From positions 62,001 to 126,000 of the forward strand of contig NZ_CAKP01000096.1 in the NCBI RefSeq assembly GCF_000297115.1: 64,000 nt of DNA, read 5' to 3'. Under the pieces are notes generated by a model that saw only the letters and a list, made by a program, of their open reading frames with translations, made no database searches and was not told the DNA's origin. Both the position numbers and the translations under genes were made by a program. The DNA is from Caloramator australicus RC3 (GTDB lineage Bacteria > Bacillota > Clostridia > Clostridiales > Caloramatoraceae). Below are positions 1 through 8,435 of the stretch, one piece after another (the first letter of the stretch is position 1; each line of letters begins with the position of its first letter).

Positions 1-824
1 TATTAAGGCTTATTCAAAATGCTGATTATGATATTGAAAGGGCAGAAAAGGGAATTATTTATATAGACGAGATCGATAAGATTGCAAGAAAATCTGAAAA
101 TCCTTCAATAACAAGGGATGTTTCAGGGGAAGGTGTTCAACAGGCACTTTTAAAAATATTAGAAGGAACAGTTGCTAATGTTCCTCCTCAGGGTGGCAGA
201 AAACATCCTCATCAGGAATTTTTACAGATAGATACTACAAATATTCTGTTTATATGTGGGGGAGCCTTCGAAGGAATTGACAAAATTATAGAAAAGAGGC
301 TTCACAAAAATTCAATAGGTTTTGGTGCTGAAATAAAGAGCAAAAATGAAAGAAATGTAGGAGAAATTCTAAAGCATATACTTCCTGAAGATCTTTTAAA
401 ATTTGGTATGATACCGGAATTCGTAGGAAGAGTTCCTATTGTAGTTACTTTAAATCAGCTTGATAAGGATGCTCTTATAAACATTTTAACTGAACCTAAA
501 AATGCCCTTACAAAGCAATATGCTAAGCTCTTTGAAATGGACGGTGTAGAATTAGAATTCGAAAGGGAAGCCCTTGAAGCTATCGCAGATGAAGCGCTAA
601 AGAGAAAGACAGGGGCAAGAGGTTTAAGGGCGATAATGGAAGAGCTTATGATGGATGTTATGTTTGAAATTCCATCAAGGGAAGATGTTGCAAAATGTAT
701 AATCACTTTGGATACGGTTGTTAATAAACAGCCTCCAAAGCTTATAATTGGCGAATCATTAAAAAAGAAAAAATCTTCTCAAAGCGCAAAAAGGGCTAAA
801 TTAAAGACACAGAGCGTATCGTGA
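1..824 (+). CDS. clpX: ATP-dependent Clp protease ATP-binding subunit ClpX, 5' end outside window
   Basis: AAA+ unfoldase that recognises substrates and feeds them to the ClpP peptidase in the cytoplasm. The frame is open from base 3. The visible part begins just before the Walker B motif ([10 protein letters not shown]) and continues through the sensor region, the RKHPHQEF stretch, the IGFGAE pore-type loop and the C-terminal lid ending in MDVMFEIPS. The zinc finger and Walker A lie upstream of the window. The tail after the lid is Lys/Ser-rich, as is common in this family. lonB and lonA follow, the usual order in Firmicutes. The identity is secure; only the start is unseen. Confidence 0.96.
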   Translation, partial: LRLIQNADYDIERAEKGIIYIDEIDKIARKSENPSITRDVSGEGVQQALLKILEGTVANVPPQGGRKHPHQEFLQIDTTNILFICGGAFEGIDKIIEKRLHKNSIGFGAEIKSKNERNVGEILKHILPEDLLKFGMIPEFVGRVPIVVTLNQLDKDALINILTEPKNALTKQYAKLFEMDGVELEFEREALEAIADEALKRKTGARGLRAIMEELMMDVMFEIPSREDVAKCIITLDTVVNKQPPKLIIGESLKKKKSSQSAKRAKLKTQSVS

Positions 825-848
825 GGCTTCTTTAAGCCTCTTTTTATT
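823..848 (+). terminator. Intrinsic terminator after clpX
   Basis: Seven-bp stem GAGGCTT/AAGCCTC with a 4-nt loop, followed directly by a T run (TTTTTA). It begins inside the clpX stop codon and ends the clpX transcript before lonB. Confidence 0.85.
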
Positions 849-915
849 TCTCCTCCCTGAATAATGAGCTTTAAAAGGGAAATAATAAGTTTGAAATAGA
901 AAGGGAGGGGAAATT

Positions 916-2556
916 ATGATTGCAAGTCAGTTTTTGGTGATTTTAAATTTAATATTTACAGCCATAATTGCCATTTACTTTTATAACCTTTTAAAGGGAC
1001 AGCAGAGCACAAAGGTTTACATTGAAAAGGAAAGTAAAAAGGAATTAGAAAAGTTGAACAAGTTAAGATCTATAAGCCTTACTGAGCCGCTTTCTGAAAA
1101 AACAAGACCTTCATCCTTTGACGAAATCATAGGTCAGGAGATGGGAATTAAAGCACTCAAGGCAGCCCTTTGCGGACCCAATCCTCAGCATGTTATAATT
1201 TATGGACCACCTGGTGTAGGCAAGACCGCTGCAGCAAGACTTGTTTTGGAGGAGGCCAAGAAAAATCCTATTTCACCCTTTAAGAGCAACGCAAAGTTTA
1301 TAGAAGTTGATGCAGCAACGGTAAGATTTGATGATAGAGGTATTGCGGATCCCTTAATAGGTTCTGTCCATGATCCTATCTATCAGGGGGCAGGGCCCTT
1401 AGGGGTTGCAGGGATACCTCAGCCAAAGCCCGGAGCTGTCACTAAGGCCCATGGAGGAATACTATTTTTAGATGAAATCGGGGAGCTCCATCCAATTCAG
1501 ATGAATAAGCTTTTGAAGGTTTTAGAGGATAGAAAGGTATTTTTGGATAGCGTCTATTATTCTTCAGAGGATCCCAATATACCAACCCACATTAAGGATA
1601 TATTTGAAAATGGGCTTCCGGCAGATTTTAGACTTGTAGGTGCAACAACAAGAAGTCCAGAGGAAATCCCCCCCGCTATAAGATCAAGATGCGTTGAAAT
1701 ATTTTTTAGGGCTCTAACACCAGACGAGATCGAAATTATTGCAAGGAATGCGGCAAAGAAGGGCGGATTTACAATAGATGAGGATGCTGTATCGACGGTT
1801 GCAAAGTATGCTACAAACGGTAGGGAAGCCGTTAACATAGTGCAGATTGCAGGTGGAATTGCAATTAATGAAAAAAGATGGAATATAACGGTAAATGATG
1901 TTGAATACGTTATAGAAAGCGGACACTATAGCCCAAGACCGGATAAGAAGATTACAAAGGAACCTCAGGTAGGATGCGTTAATGGCCTTGCGGTGGTTGG
2001 TGCAAATCTTGGAGTTTTACTAGAAGTTGAAGCTACAGCTATTAAGGTTGAAAAGGGAAGTGGAAAATTAACTATAACAGGTATTATAGATGAAGAGGAA
2101 ACCGGAACCTTTGGAAGAAAACTTAGAAGGAAAAGCACATCAAAGGGATCCGTTGAAAACGTTTTAACGGTTTTAAGGCAATACTTAGATATAGATACGA
2201 GGGACTATGATATACATGTAAATTTCCCTGGTGGAATGCCAATCGATGGTCCCTCTGCAGGGGTTACAATAACAACTGCGATATATAGTGCTATAACTGA
2301 AATTCCGGTTGATAATGAAGTTGCGATGACTGGTGAGGTTTCAATCAGGGGATTTGTAAAACCAGTTGGAGGAATCCTTGCAAAAATTGAAGCTGCAAGA
2401 AAGGCCGGTGCAAAAAAGGTTTTGATTCCAAAGGAAAATTATCAGGAGAACTTTAAGGAAATGGACATAGAGATTATTCCGGTTGAGAGGATAGAGGAGG
2501 TTTTGTGTGAGGCCCTTGTAGATAAGAGGACTCTTCTTAAAAAGAGCACAGCATAA
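916..2556 (+). CDS. lonB: Lon-like ATP-dependent protease LonB
   Basis: 546-residue membrane-tethered Lon-type protease; in Bacillus the family is linked to forespore and sporulation proteolysis. Residues 4-26 form one hydrophobic N-terminal segment (anchor). The AAA+ domain carries Walker A GPPGVGKT at 97-104 and a Walker B region GILFLDEIGEL. The C-terminal Lon protease domain has the catalytic serine at 447 in DGPSAG and the lysine near 490 in GGILAKIEAA. The length fits LonB and not the longer LonA. The start has the strong site GGGAGGGG about 6 nt upstream. It has its own terminator, so it is probably monocistronic between clpX and lonA. Confidence 0.95.
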   Translation: MIASQFLVILNLIFTAIIAIYFYNLLKGQQSTKVYIEKESKKELEKLNKLRSISLTEPLSEKTRPSSFDEIIGQEMGIKALKAALCGPNPQHVIIYGPPGVGKTAAARLVLEEAKKNPISPFKSNAKFIEVDAATVRFDDRGIADPLIGSVHDPIYQGAGPLGVAGIPQPKPGAVTKAHGGILFLDEIGELHPIQMNKLLKVLEDRKVFLDSVYYSSEDPNIPTHIKDIFENGLPADFRLVGATTRSPEEIPPAIRSRCVEIFFRALTPDEIEIIARNAAKKGGFTIDEDAVSTVAKYATNGREAVNIVQIAGGIAINEKRWNITVNDVEYVIESGHYSPRPDKKITKEPQVGCVNGLAVVGANLGVLLEVEATAIKVEKGSGKLTITGIIDEEETGTFGRKLRRKSTSKGSVENVLTVLRQYLDIDTRDYDIHVNFPGGMPIDGPSAGVTITTAIYSAITEIPVDNEVAMTGEVSIRGFVKPVGGILAKIEAARKAGAKKVLIPKENYQENFKEMDIEIIPVERIEEVLCEALVDKRTLLKKSTA

Positions 2557-2584
2557 TTGGCACCCTTAGGGTGCCAATTGTTAT
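2555..2584 (+). terminator. Perfect 11-bp hairpin after lonB
   Basis: AATTGGCACCC/GGGTGCCAATT with a 3-nt loop starts at the lonB stop codon. The following GTTATAAT is only weakly T-rich, so termination may be incomplete. Confidence 0.7.
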
Positions 2585-2594
2585 AATATCCGTG

Positions 2595-2624
2595 TTGAAA
2601 ATATATGGATAATTAAGGTATAAT
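2595..2624 (+). promoter_or_regulatory. Sigma-A-type promoter for lonA-engB
   Basis: TTGAAA (2595-2600), an 18-nt spacer and TATAAT (2619-2624), about 47 nt before the lonA start. I see no obvious CIRCE or CtsR-type repeat beside it. Confidence 0.65.
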
Positions 2625-2671
2625 ATATTAGTCTAAATGGGAAATACTCATATTGAAGGGAGTTGATATAG

Positions 2672-5002
2672 ATGGAGGAATTAAAGGAGAACCTTCTGCC
2701 TCTTATTGCCTTAAGGGGTGTTAGTATATTCCCCCATATGGTTCTTCACTTTGATGTTGGAAGGCAAAAGTCGATTTTAGCCCTTGAAGAGGCAATGGTT
2801 AATGAACAGCTTATTTTCTTAGTCACCCAAAGAGATCCTAAGGTTGAAGACCCTGAAATAGATGATATATATAAAATCGGAACAGTGTCTAAAATAAAGC
2901 AGATCTTAAAACTTCCTGGAGATAATATAAGGGTTTTGGTGGAAGGATTACATAGGGCAGAAATAGAAGAATTAACTCAAAAAGAACCATTTTTTGCTGC
3001 TAAAATAAAGATATTTAAAGAGGAATTTGTTGAAAAAACTGCAGAAGTGGAAGCTTTAATGAGGCAGGCAATTAAGGCCTTTGAGGAGTATGTAAATCAG
3101 AATAACACTATTCCAGATGAGATATTAGGCACCGTCGAGGATATTGATGAGCCTGGAAAACTTGCCGATATAATAACTTCTTATCTTGCAATAAAGCAGG
3201 ATAAAAGGCAGGAACTTTTAGAGGCAATTGATCCAGTTGAAAGGCTAAGAAAGCTCCTTGAGATACTTGCAAGGGAAATAGACATTTTAAAGATAGAAAA
3301 AAGGATAGGAATGAAGGTAAAAAGAAAAATAGACAAGATGCAAAAGGAATACTATCTGAGGGAACAGCTAAAGGTAATTCAAGAGGAACTTGGAGATAGG
3401 GATGGAATACAGGAGGAGATAGAGGAATATAAGAAAAAGATTGAAAAGGCAAAGCTCCCAAAAGAAGCAAAGGAAAAGGCAGCCTACGAATTAAAAAGAT
3501 TAGAAAGAATAGGGCCTAATTCTCCTGAGAGCGGAGTTATTAGGACTTATCTTGATTGGATAGTGGAGCTCCCTTGGGCGAAGGAAACTAAGGATACACA
3601 GGATCTTGAAAAGGTAAGAGAGGTTTTAGAAAAGGAACATTATGGCCTTGAAGAGGTTAAGGAAAGGATTTTGGAATTTTTAGCTGTAAGAAAACTAAAT
3701 AAGAGCATGAAGGGACCAATCCTTTGTCTTGTTGGGCCACCCGGAGTTGGAAAAACTTCTATTGCAAGGTCAATTGCCAATGCTTTAAATAGAAATTTTG
3801 TAAGGATCTCATTAGGCGGAGTTAGGGATGAGGCAGAGATTAGAGGGCATAGAAGAACTTACATCGGGGCAATTCCAGGAAGAATTATTTACGGAATGAA
3901 GCAGGCAGGTTCTAAAAATCCTGTGTTCCTATTGGATGAAATAGATAAATTAAGTTCAGATTTTAGAGGGGATCCTGCTGATGCCCTTTTGGAGGTTTTA
4001 GATGCTGAGCAAAATCACAGTTTTAGAGACCATTATATTGAGCTTTCCTTTGATCTTTCTAAGGTTTTATTTATAACAACAGCAAATACTATAGATACTA
4101 TTCCAAGACCACTTCTTGACAGAATGGAAGTAATCGAAATATCAGGATATACGGATGAGGAAAAGGTGAAGATTTGCAGCAGATACCTTCTTCCAAGGCA
4201 GATAAAGGAAAACGGCCTTAAAGAGGAAAATATATCAATATCTGAAGGCGTTATAAAGGATATTATTAATCTTTATACAAGGGAATCTGGTGTCAGAAAC
4301 CTTGAAAGAAAGATAGGATCAATCTGCAGAAAGGTTGCTATAGAGGTTGTTAAGAAGCCGGATAAAAAGGTGAAGATAACTTCACAAAACCTTGAAAAAT
4401 ACCTTGGAATTCCAAAGTTTAAACAGGATGAAAGGGATAGGAAGGATCAAATTGGAGTTGCAATGGGGCTTGCATGGACACCTTATGGTGGTGATACCCT
4501 TCCTGTTGAAGTTATGCCGATGCCAGGAAAGGGAAACTTAGAGCTTACCGGCCAACTTGGAGATGTTATGAAGGAATCTGCAAGGGCAGGATTTAGCTTT
4601 ATTAGAGGAAATGCCGAAAAGTTTGGAATTGATCCAAAGTTTTATGAATCAACAGACCTTCATATTCATGTTCCAGAGGGAGCAGTTCCAAAGGATGGAC
4701 CTTCGGCAGGAATTACGATGGTTACAGCCATGGTTTCAGCCCTTTCTAAAAAGCCATTAAGAAGCGATATTGCAATGACGGGAGAAATCACTCTAACGGG
4801 AAGAGTTCTTGCAATAGGCGGTGTAAAAGAAAAATCCCTTGCAGCCTATAGGGCAGGAATAAGAAATATAATTCTGCCTTTAGAAAACAAAAGGGATATT
4901 GAAAAGGTTCCTGAAAATATAAGAAAAAAGATTAACTTTATATTTGTTGAAAGAATCGAAGAAGTTTTAGAAAATGCTCTTGTAAAGGGTGAAGAAAAAT
5001 GA
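2672..5002 (+). CDS. lon: ATP-dependent protease LonA
   Basis: 776-residue soluble Lon protease that degrades misfolded and regulatory proteins. Order: N-terminal LON substrate-binding domain (about 8-205), a coiled-coil linker with the Lon hallmark [13 protein letters not shown], an AAA+ module with Walker A GPPGVGKT at 355-362 and Walker [11 protein letters not shown], and a serine protease domain with Ser678 in DGPSAG and the dyad lysine near 721 in [11 protein letters not shown]. Length and motif spacing match the family (the E. coli dyad is Ser679/Lys722). The start follows GAAGGGAG. The stop overlaps the engB start by 4 nt, so the two are translationally coupled. Confidence 0.97.
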   Translation: MEELKENLLPLIALRGVSIFPHMVLHFDVGRQKSILALEEAMVNEQLIFLVTQRDPKVEDPEIDDIYKIGTVSKIKQILKLPGDNIRVLVEGLHRAEIEELTQKEPFFAAKIKIFKEEFVEKTAEVEALMRQAIKAFEEYVNQNNTIPDEILGTVEDIDEPGKLADIITSYLAIKQDKRQELLEAIDPVERLRKLLEILAREIDILKIEKRIGMKVKRKIDKMQKEYYLREQLKVIQEELGDRDGIQEEIEEYKKKIEKAKLPKEAKEKAAYELKRLERIGPNSPESGVIRTYLDWIVELPWAKETKDTQDLEKVREVLEKEHYGLEEVKERILEFLAVRKLNKSMKGPILCLVGPPGVGKTSIARSIANALNRNFVRISLGGVRDEAEIRGHRRTYIGAIPGRIIYGMKQAGSKNPVFLLDEIDKLSSDFRGDPADALLEVLDAEQNHSFRDHYIELSFDLSKVLFITTANTIDTIPRPLLDRMEVIEISGYTDEEKVKICSRYLLPRQIKENGLKEENISISEGVIKDIINLYTRESGVRNLERKIGSICRKVAIEVVKKPDKKVKITSQNLEKYLGIPKFKQDERDRKDQIGVAMGLAWTPYGGDTLPVEVMPMPGKGNLELTGQLGDVMKESARAGFSFIRGNAEKFGIDPKFYESTDLHIHVPEGAVPKDGPSAGITMVTAMVSALSKKPLRSDIAMTGEITLTGRVLAIGGVKEKSLAAYRAGIRNIILPLENKRDIEKVPENIRKKINFIFVERIEEVLENALVKGEEK

Positions 5003-5580
5003 AGATAAAAAAGGCAGAGCTTGAAAAGGTTGCAGTCTTTCCTTATCAGTATCCTAATACTGGACGGCCTGAAATTGCCCTTGCAGGCCGTTCTAATGTA
5101 GGTAAGTCATCATTAATCAATACACTTGTGAATATAAAATCATTGGCAAGGACGAGTAGTTCCCCAGGAAAAACAAGGACTATAAATTTTTTTAATATAA
5201 ACGATTCCTTTTATCTTGTTGACCTTCCAGGATATGGATATGCTAAGGTTTCTAAGGAAGAAAAGAAAAAATGGGGAAAGATGATTGAGGATTATTTAAA
5301 CGGAAGAGAAGAGTTAAAATTAATCGCACTTTTGGTGGATTCAAGGCATGCACCAACTGAGGACGATAAGTTGATGCTAAATTTTATAAGACATAGCGGC
5401 AAGAAACTTGTAGTCATTGCAACTAAAATCGATAAATTGTCAAGAAGTGAGCTTATTAAGAATATAAATATGTTAAAAAGAGAATTGCAGTTAACAGATC
5501 AAGATTATTTTATTCCTTTCTCATCATTAAAAAAAATAGGAAAAGAGGAGCTTTGGAAGGTATTTGAAGAAAATTTATAG
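4999..5580 (+). CDS. engB: Ribosome biogenesis GTP-binding protein EngB/YsxC
   Basis: 193-residue TRAFAC GTPase needed for late 50S ribosomal subunit assembly. G1 is GRSNVGKSS at residues 30-38, followed by a T-rich switch I (SSPGKTRTINFF), G3 DLPGYGYAKV and G4 TKIDKL. ATGA overlap with lonA; the lon-engB pairing is conserved in Firmicutes. A strong terminator begins at its stop codon. Confidence 0.95.
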   Translation: MKIKKAELEKVAVFPYQYPNTGRPEIALAGRSNVGKSSLINTLVNIKSLARTSSSPGKTRTINFFNINDSFYLVDLPGYGYAKVSKEEKKKWGKMIEDYLNGREELKLIALLVDSRHAPTEDDKLMLNFIRHSGKKLVVIATKIDKLSRSELIKNINMLKRELQLTDQDYFIPFSSLKKIGKEELWKVFEENL

Positions 5581-5605
5581 GCATGCACAATGCATGCCTC
5601 TTTTA
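5579..5605 (+). terminator. Intrinsic terminator after engB
   Basis: Nine-bp perfect stem AGGCATGCA/TGCATGCCT with a 3-nt loop, then CTTTT. An in-frame ATG at 5590 lies inside this hairpin, which argues against using it as the start of the next gene. Confidence 0.85.
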
Positions 5606-5619
5606 AAAGGAGAGATTAT

Positions 5620-6345
5620 ATGCTTGATGGTAAAATAATAAGAATTATCCAATACTTATCGATTTTATTGCTTTTGAGCTTGCCGCCCTGGTTTTCAATG
5701 ATAAAAAGATTTAGAAATAGAATGGCAAGAAGGATGATTTGGATTTTAGCATTTATTCCTTATATTGTTGCAGTAACCTATACCCAGAACATTGTCCCCT
5801 TTTTTGCTGTTTTGATAACCCTTTATTTTATAAAAAATCAAGGTGATGAAGGGGAACTTTATTATTTTAGACCAATTAGGGGAAAGATCTCTTATTTAAT
5901 TGGCATTTCAATAGTTTTTAGAATAGCGGTTACAATAGTTAACGGGATTTATGTTGCCTTGCTTATGAAATTTGGGCTTAAACCTCAGCCACAGGAGGTA
6001 ATGAAGCTATTTTTAGAAAAACCTTGGCCAGAAGTGATTTATCTTTCCTTAATGACCGTGATTGCAGCTCCAATTTTAGAAGAATTCATATTCAGGCATA
6101 TTTTTTATAGAAATCTTGCAAAGATTAACAAAACATTTTCAGCTATATTTACAAGCCTTCTTTTTATGCTTTTACACTATAATATTGCAGGGGCTGTATC
6201 CTTTTTTATGGTAGGAGTCTTTAATTGCTATCTGTATGATAAGTTTGGATATAAAGCGGCTGTTTTCAATCATTTTTTGTTTAATTTGGTTTCCGTCGTT
6301 GGACTTTTAATTATGAAATATCATAATATTCCTTTGACTAGTTAA
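5620..6345 (+). CDS. CPBP family intramembrane metalloprotease (CAAX/ABI type)
   Basis: 241-residue multi-pass membrane protein. It carries the three motifs of the family: EEFIFR (EExxxR), a histidine in LLFMLLHY, and NHFLFN near the C-terminus. These form the metal or catalytic site of Rce1-like glutamate proteases within the membrane. The start is placed at ATG 5620, preceded by AAAAGGAGAG, because the upstream in-frame ATG at 5590 is within the engB terminator. Bacterial members process or protect against peptides such as bacteriocins, or act in membrane signalling; the substrate here is unknown. The 3' end overlaps the convergent gene by 8 nt. Confidence 0.85.
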   Translation: MLDGKIIRIIQYLSILLLLSLPPWFSMIKRFRNRMARRMIWILAFIPYIVAVTYTQNIVPFFAVLITLYFIKNQGDEGELYYFRPIRGKISYLIGISIVFRIAVTIVNGIYVALLMKFGLKPQPQEVMKLFLEKPWPEVIYLSLMTVIAAPILEEFIFRHIFYRNLAKINKTFSAIFTSLLFMLLHYNIAGAVSFFMVGVFNCYLYDKFGYKAAVFNHFLFNLVSVVGLLIMKYHNIPLTS

Positions 6346-6604
6346 CCTTTCCACCTAATGCTGTAATAAACATGTCAACTATTTTGCATCTTTCTTCCGG
6401 TAAGAATTCCTTTAACATGGATAAAACTTCTATCCTTTTATCCCTTTTATTTAAATTTTGACTGATGGTATTAATTAGTTGAAATATCTTCTGCTGATCA
6501 ATACCGGATAAAAAGTTTTCTAAGTTAAATTCTTCAGGCACTAAATCCGGAATGTTTTTAAACTCATCTGACATGTCCTTTTTGTCCTTTCTCTCGTGAG
6601 ACAT
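6338..6604 (-). CDS. Small charged protein of unknown function
   Basis: 88 residues, highly charged N-terminus (SHERKDKKD), then a predicted helical segment with the repeated theme LINTISQNLN/LSMLKEFLPEE. No signal peptide, membrane segment or recognised family. The start has an excellent site (AAGGAGGGA, 6 nt upstream). It is the last of three minus-strand genes that read away from a sigma-K-like promoter, so a spore-related role is possible by context only. It overlaps the end of the CPBP gene on the other strand. Confidence 0.7.
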   Translation of the reverse strand: MSHERKDKKDMSDEFKNIPDLVPEEFNLENFLSGIDQQKIFQLINTISQNLNKRDKRIEVLSMLKEFLPEERCKIVDMFITALGGKVN

Positions 6605-6630
6605 TTTGTTCCCTCCTTAAATTAGTTATA

Positions 6631-6676
6631 TGGACAGAGCAAAACCATCAAGAACTTGATAGTTTTGCTCTGCCCA
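6631..6676 (-). other. Long intercistronic RNA hairpin
   Basis: About 21 bp of stem with a very short loop, between two minus-strand genes. On the plus strand there are two mismatches (C-A, A-C). In the minus-strand RNA both become G-U pairs, which indicates that the structure belongs to the minus-strand transcript. No T run follows, so it is more likely a stabilising or processing element, or a weak terminator. Confidence 0.6.
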
Positions 6677-6683
6677 TACCTAG

Positions 6684-6896
6684 TTAATCAGCAGTGCATC
6701 CTCTCTTGAAGCCACAGCAGCCGCAAACGATTAAGAAGAGTGAGATTACGAATAACAAGCTGTTGTCAAGAAGGTCTCCTCCATCATGATGGCTTCCACT
6801 GTGGTCTGGTCTTTTACCAAATTGTAAGATTATTAAAAGTAGGGCAAGTAAATTATAAAAGTCTGATCCCTTGTAGCAGCCACATTTCTTTGACAT
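6684..6896 (-). CDS. Small Cys/Gly-containing membrane protein, probably spore-associated
   Basis: 70 residues: N-terminal SKKCGCYKG, a hydrophobic stretch (NLLALLLIILQFG), a His/Asp loop (HSGSHHDGGD), a second hydrophobic stretch (SLLFVISLFLIV) and a Cys-rich end CGCCGFKRGC. This two-hydrophobic-segment plan with Cys clusters resembles the neighbouring 6922-7212 product, and similar small proteins occur in clostridial spore layers. No named family is claimed. The start is preceded by TTAAGGAGGGA. Confidence 0.65.
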   Translation of the reverse strand: MSKKCGCYKGSDFYNLLALLLIILQFGKRPDHSGSHHDGGDLLDNSLLFVISLFLIVCGCCGFKRGCTAD

Positions 6897-6921
6897 ATAT
6901 ATCCCTCCTTAAATTTAATTT

Positions 6922-7212
6922 TTAGCATTTATCATCCTTTGGGTTTTGGCTTAAAAGAAGAACTAAAGCAATCAAAAGGATTATAAAGAAGCTGTCATCA
7001 TTTTTACCACAGCAGCAGCGGCAGCAGCGATGTTTGTGGTGTTTATGCTTATGCTTGCAGCAGCAATCGTCATGTCCACATCCACATCCAAGTCCAAATC
7101 CACCTTGATCCTTGCCAAAGAAGAATATTATCCCAAGTATAATTAAAGTTGTTAACAGGTTATCGCTTCTACCATCAAAGTTTAAAGTTGAAAGTAAGCT
7201 ACCATAATCCAT
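6922..7212 (-). CDS. Cys/His-rich small membrane protein, probably spore coat or exosporium
   Basis: 96 residues. Two hydrophobic segments (about 20-33 and 74-88) flank a dense metal-binding-like core: GCGCGHDDCCCKHKHKHHKH followed by RCCRCCCGK. Nothing suggests a catalytic domain. The core could bind metal or be disulfide cross-linked, as in insoluble spore coat proteins. The start follows GAGGGTGG. The sigma-K-like promoter at 7247-7274 lies upstream. It may form a unit with the related 70-residue gene 25 nt downstream. Confidence 0.65.
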   Translation of the reverse strand: MDYGSLLSTLNFDGRSDNLLTTLIILGIIFFFGKDQGGFGLGCGCGHDDCCCKHKHKHHKHRCCRCCCGKNDDSFFIILLIALVLLLSQNPKDDKC

Positions 7213-7246
7213 CTATCCACCCTCGCTTTCATTAGGTTTTCTAATA

Positions 7247-7274
7247 TAGCCTATGCAAAATCAAATTAAATGGT
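7247..7274 (-). promoter_or_regulatory. Sigma-K-like promoter for the Cys/His-rich genes
   Basis: Reading the minus strand: AC, exactly 17 nt, then CATAGGCTA. This fits the mother-cell sigma-K consensus AC-N17-CATANNNTA at every specified base. It lies about 35 nt before the start of the 96-residue gene. Expression in the late mother cell is inferred. Confidence 0.6.
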
Positions 7275-7301
7275 TACAAATAAATTTTTAATAAAAAATT
7301 C

Positions 7302-7469
7302 CAAATTGTAGACAAACGTTCTTTGATGTTTATACTTTGCAAGAGCCCCGAAAGGATTAGAAAAGGCATCTCTCATAAGTTTTAGCAATTAGAATTGCTT
7401 AGCGAAATGAGCGAATGCCAGGGAAATCCTTCACGGGGCTTATCAAAAAATAACTTTTTCAACAGTCTG
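7302..7469 (+). mobile_element. Short copy (A) of the palindromic repeat element
   Basis: 168 nt. Ends CAAATTGTAGACAAAC and AACAGTCTG match the ends of the 285-nt copies, as do the inner arms (GCAAGAGCCCCG and ATCCTTCACGGGGCTT, GGCATCTCTCAT and CGAATGCC). The central part of the full element is missing, so the arms close over AGCAATTAGAATTGCT. It is flanked on both sides by the identical 20-nt sequence AAATTTTTAATAAAAAATTC (7282-7301 and 7470-7489), itself an inverted repeat. It lies between divergent genes. No coding capacity. Confidence 0.8.
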
Positions 7470-7570
7470 AAATTTTTAATAAAAAATTCATATTTTAATT
7501 AGTAATAAAAGGAAATTTGAAATTTTTGTAGAATAATATACTTATAAAACTGAATAAACAGGTGATGGTG

Positions 7571-8425
7571 ATGGATGGGTTAAGGGATAAATGCACATGC
7601 AGAAGACAGCAGGGGGTTGACTGTTTAAGCGAAAATTGTCCTTATGAGCTTTTAGATACATTTAATAGTATTTTTCATGATCTTAAAACGCCCTTAAATA
7701 TAATCTTAAGTTCTCTTCAGATATTAGAACTTTATGAAGCAAGCGGTAAACTATATCAAGACAATACGATAATAAAAAAATATTTTAAGGTTTTAAAGCA
7801 AAACAGCTATAGACTTATAAGGCTTGTAAATAATGTTCTTGATGTTACTAAAATCGAGGCGGATCTTTTTAATATCCATTTAGTAAACTTGGAAATAGTA
7901 AGCCTTATTAAGAATATCACAAGTTCTGTAAAGGACTATGCTTCTACAAAGGGAATTGAAGTTCACTTTTGTTCAAACGTTTCCGAAAAGTTACTTGCCT
8001 TTGATCCCGATAAGATGGAAAGGATTATGCTAAATCTGCTCTCTAATTCCATTAAATTTACCCACTATGGAGGAAGGATAAGGATTAAGATTAACGATTT
8101 AGGAAGTAAAGTTCAAATTATAGTCCAGGATAATGGAGTAGGAATGACTAAGAAGGAAGTGGATGAGGCATTTAATAAGTTTAAACAGCTTAAAAAGAAT
8201 TATAAAGAAAACGAAGGAACAGGCCTTGGACTTTCCCTTGTTAAAAGATTAGTTGAGATGCACGGCGGTAGTATTTGGATAGAAAGCAAAAAGGGAAAAG
8301 GAACAAAATTTTTTATTGAAATCCCTGTAAGATTGGTTGAGAATTCCTGTGAAGGATGCAACGATGTAAATGCGTTAGTTGAAAAAATAAACATTGAATT
8401 TTCGGATATTTATGAAGCTCTTTAA
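7571..8425 (+). CDS. Cytosolic sensor histidine kinase with N-terminal cysteine cluster
   Basis: 284 residues, no membrane segment. The first 24 residues hold four cysteines (C8, C10, C18, C23). They are followed by HisKA with phospho-acceptor His36 in FHDLKTPLN and a HATPase_c domain with an N box (MLNLLSNSIKF), G1 DNGVGM and G2 GTGLGLS. The C-terminus has another CEGC pair. The cysteines may sense redox state or metal; this is inference. No response regulator is adjacent. The start is placed at ATG 7571 because AGGTGA (7560-7565) is correctly spaced for it; ATG 7565 and GTG 7562 overlap that site. It is 10 nt from the radical SAM gene. Confidence 0.85.
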   Translation: MDGLRDKCTCRRQQGVDCLSENCPYELLDTFNSIFHDLKTPLNIILSSLQILELYEASGKLYQDNTIIKKYFKVLKQNSYRLIRLVNNVLDVTKIEADLFNIHLVNLEIVSLIKNITSSVKDYASTKGIEVHFCSNVSEKLLAFDPDKMERIMLNLLSNSIKFTHYGGRIRIKINDLGSKVQIIVQDNGVGMTKKEVDEAFNKFKQLKKNYKENEGTGLGLSLVKRLVEMHGGSIWIESKKGKGTKFFIEIPVRLVENSCEGCNDVNALVEKINIEFSDIYEAL

Positions 8426-8435
8426 TGGTGGTTGT

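Noticed and set aside
3108-3470. 120-codon minus-strand frame inside lonA
   Set aside because: Low-complexity Leu/Phe/Pro translation opposite a strongly conserved Lon coiled-coil region.
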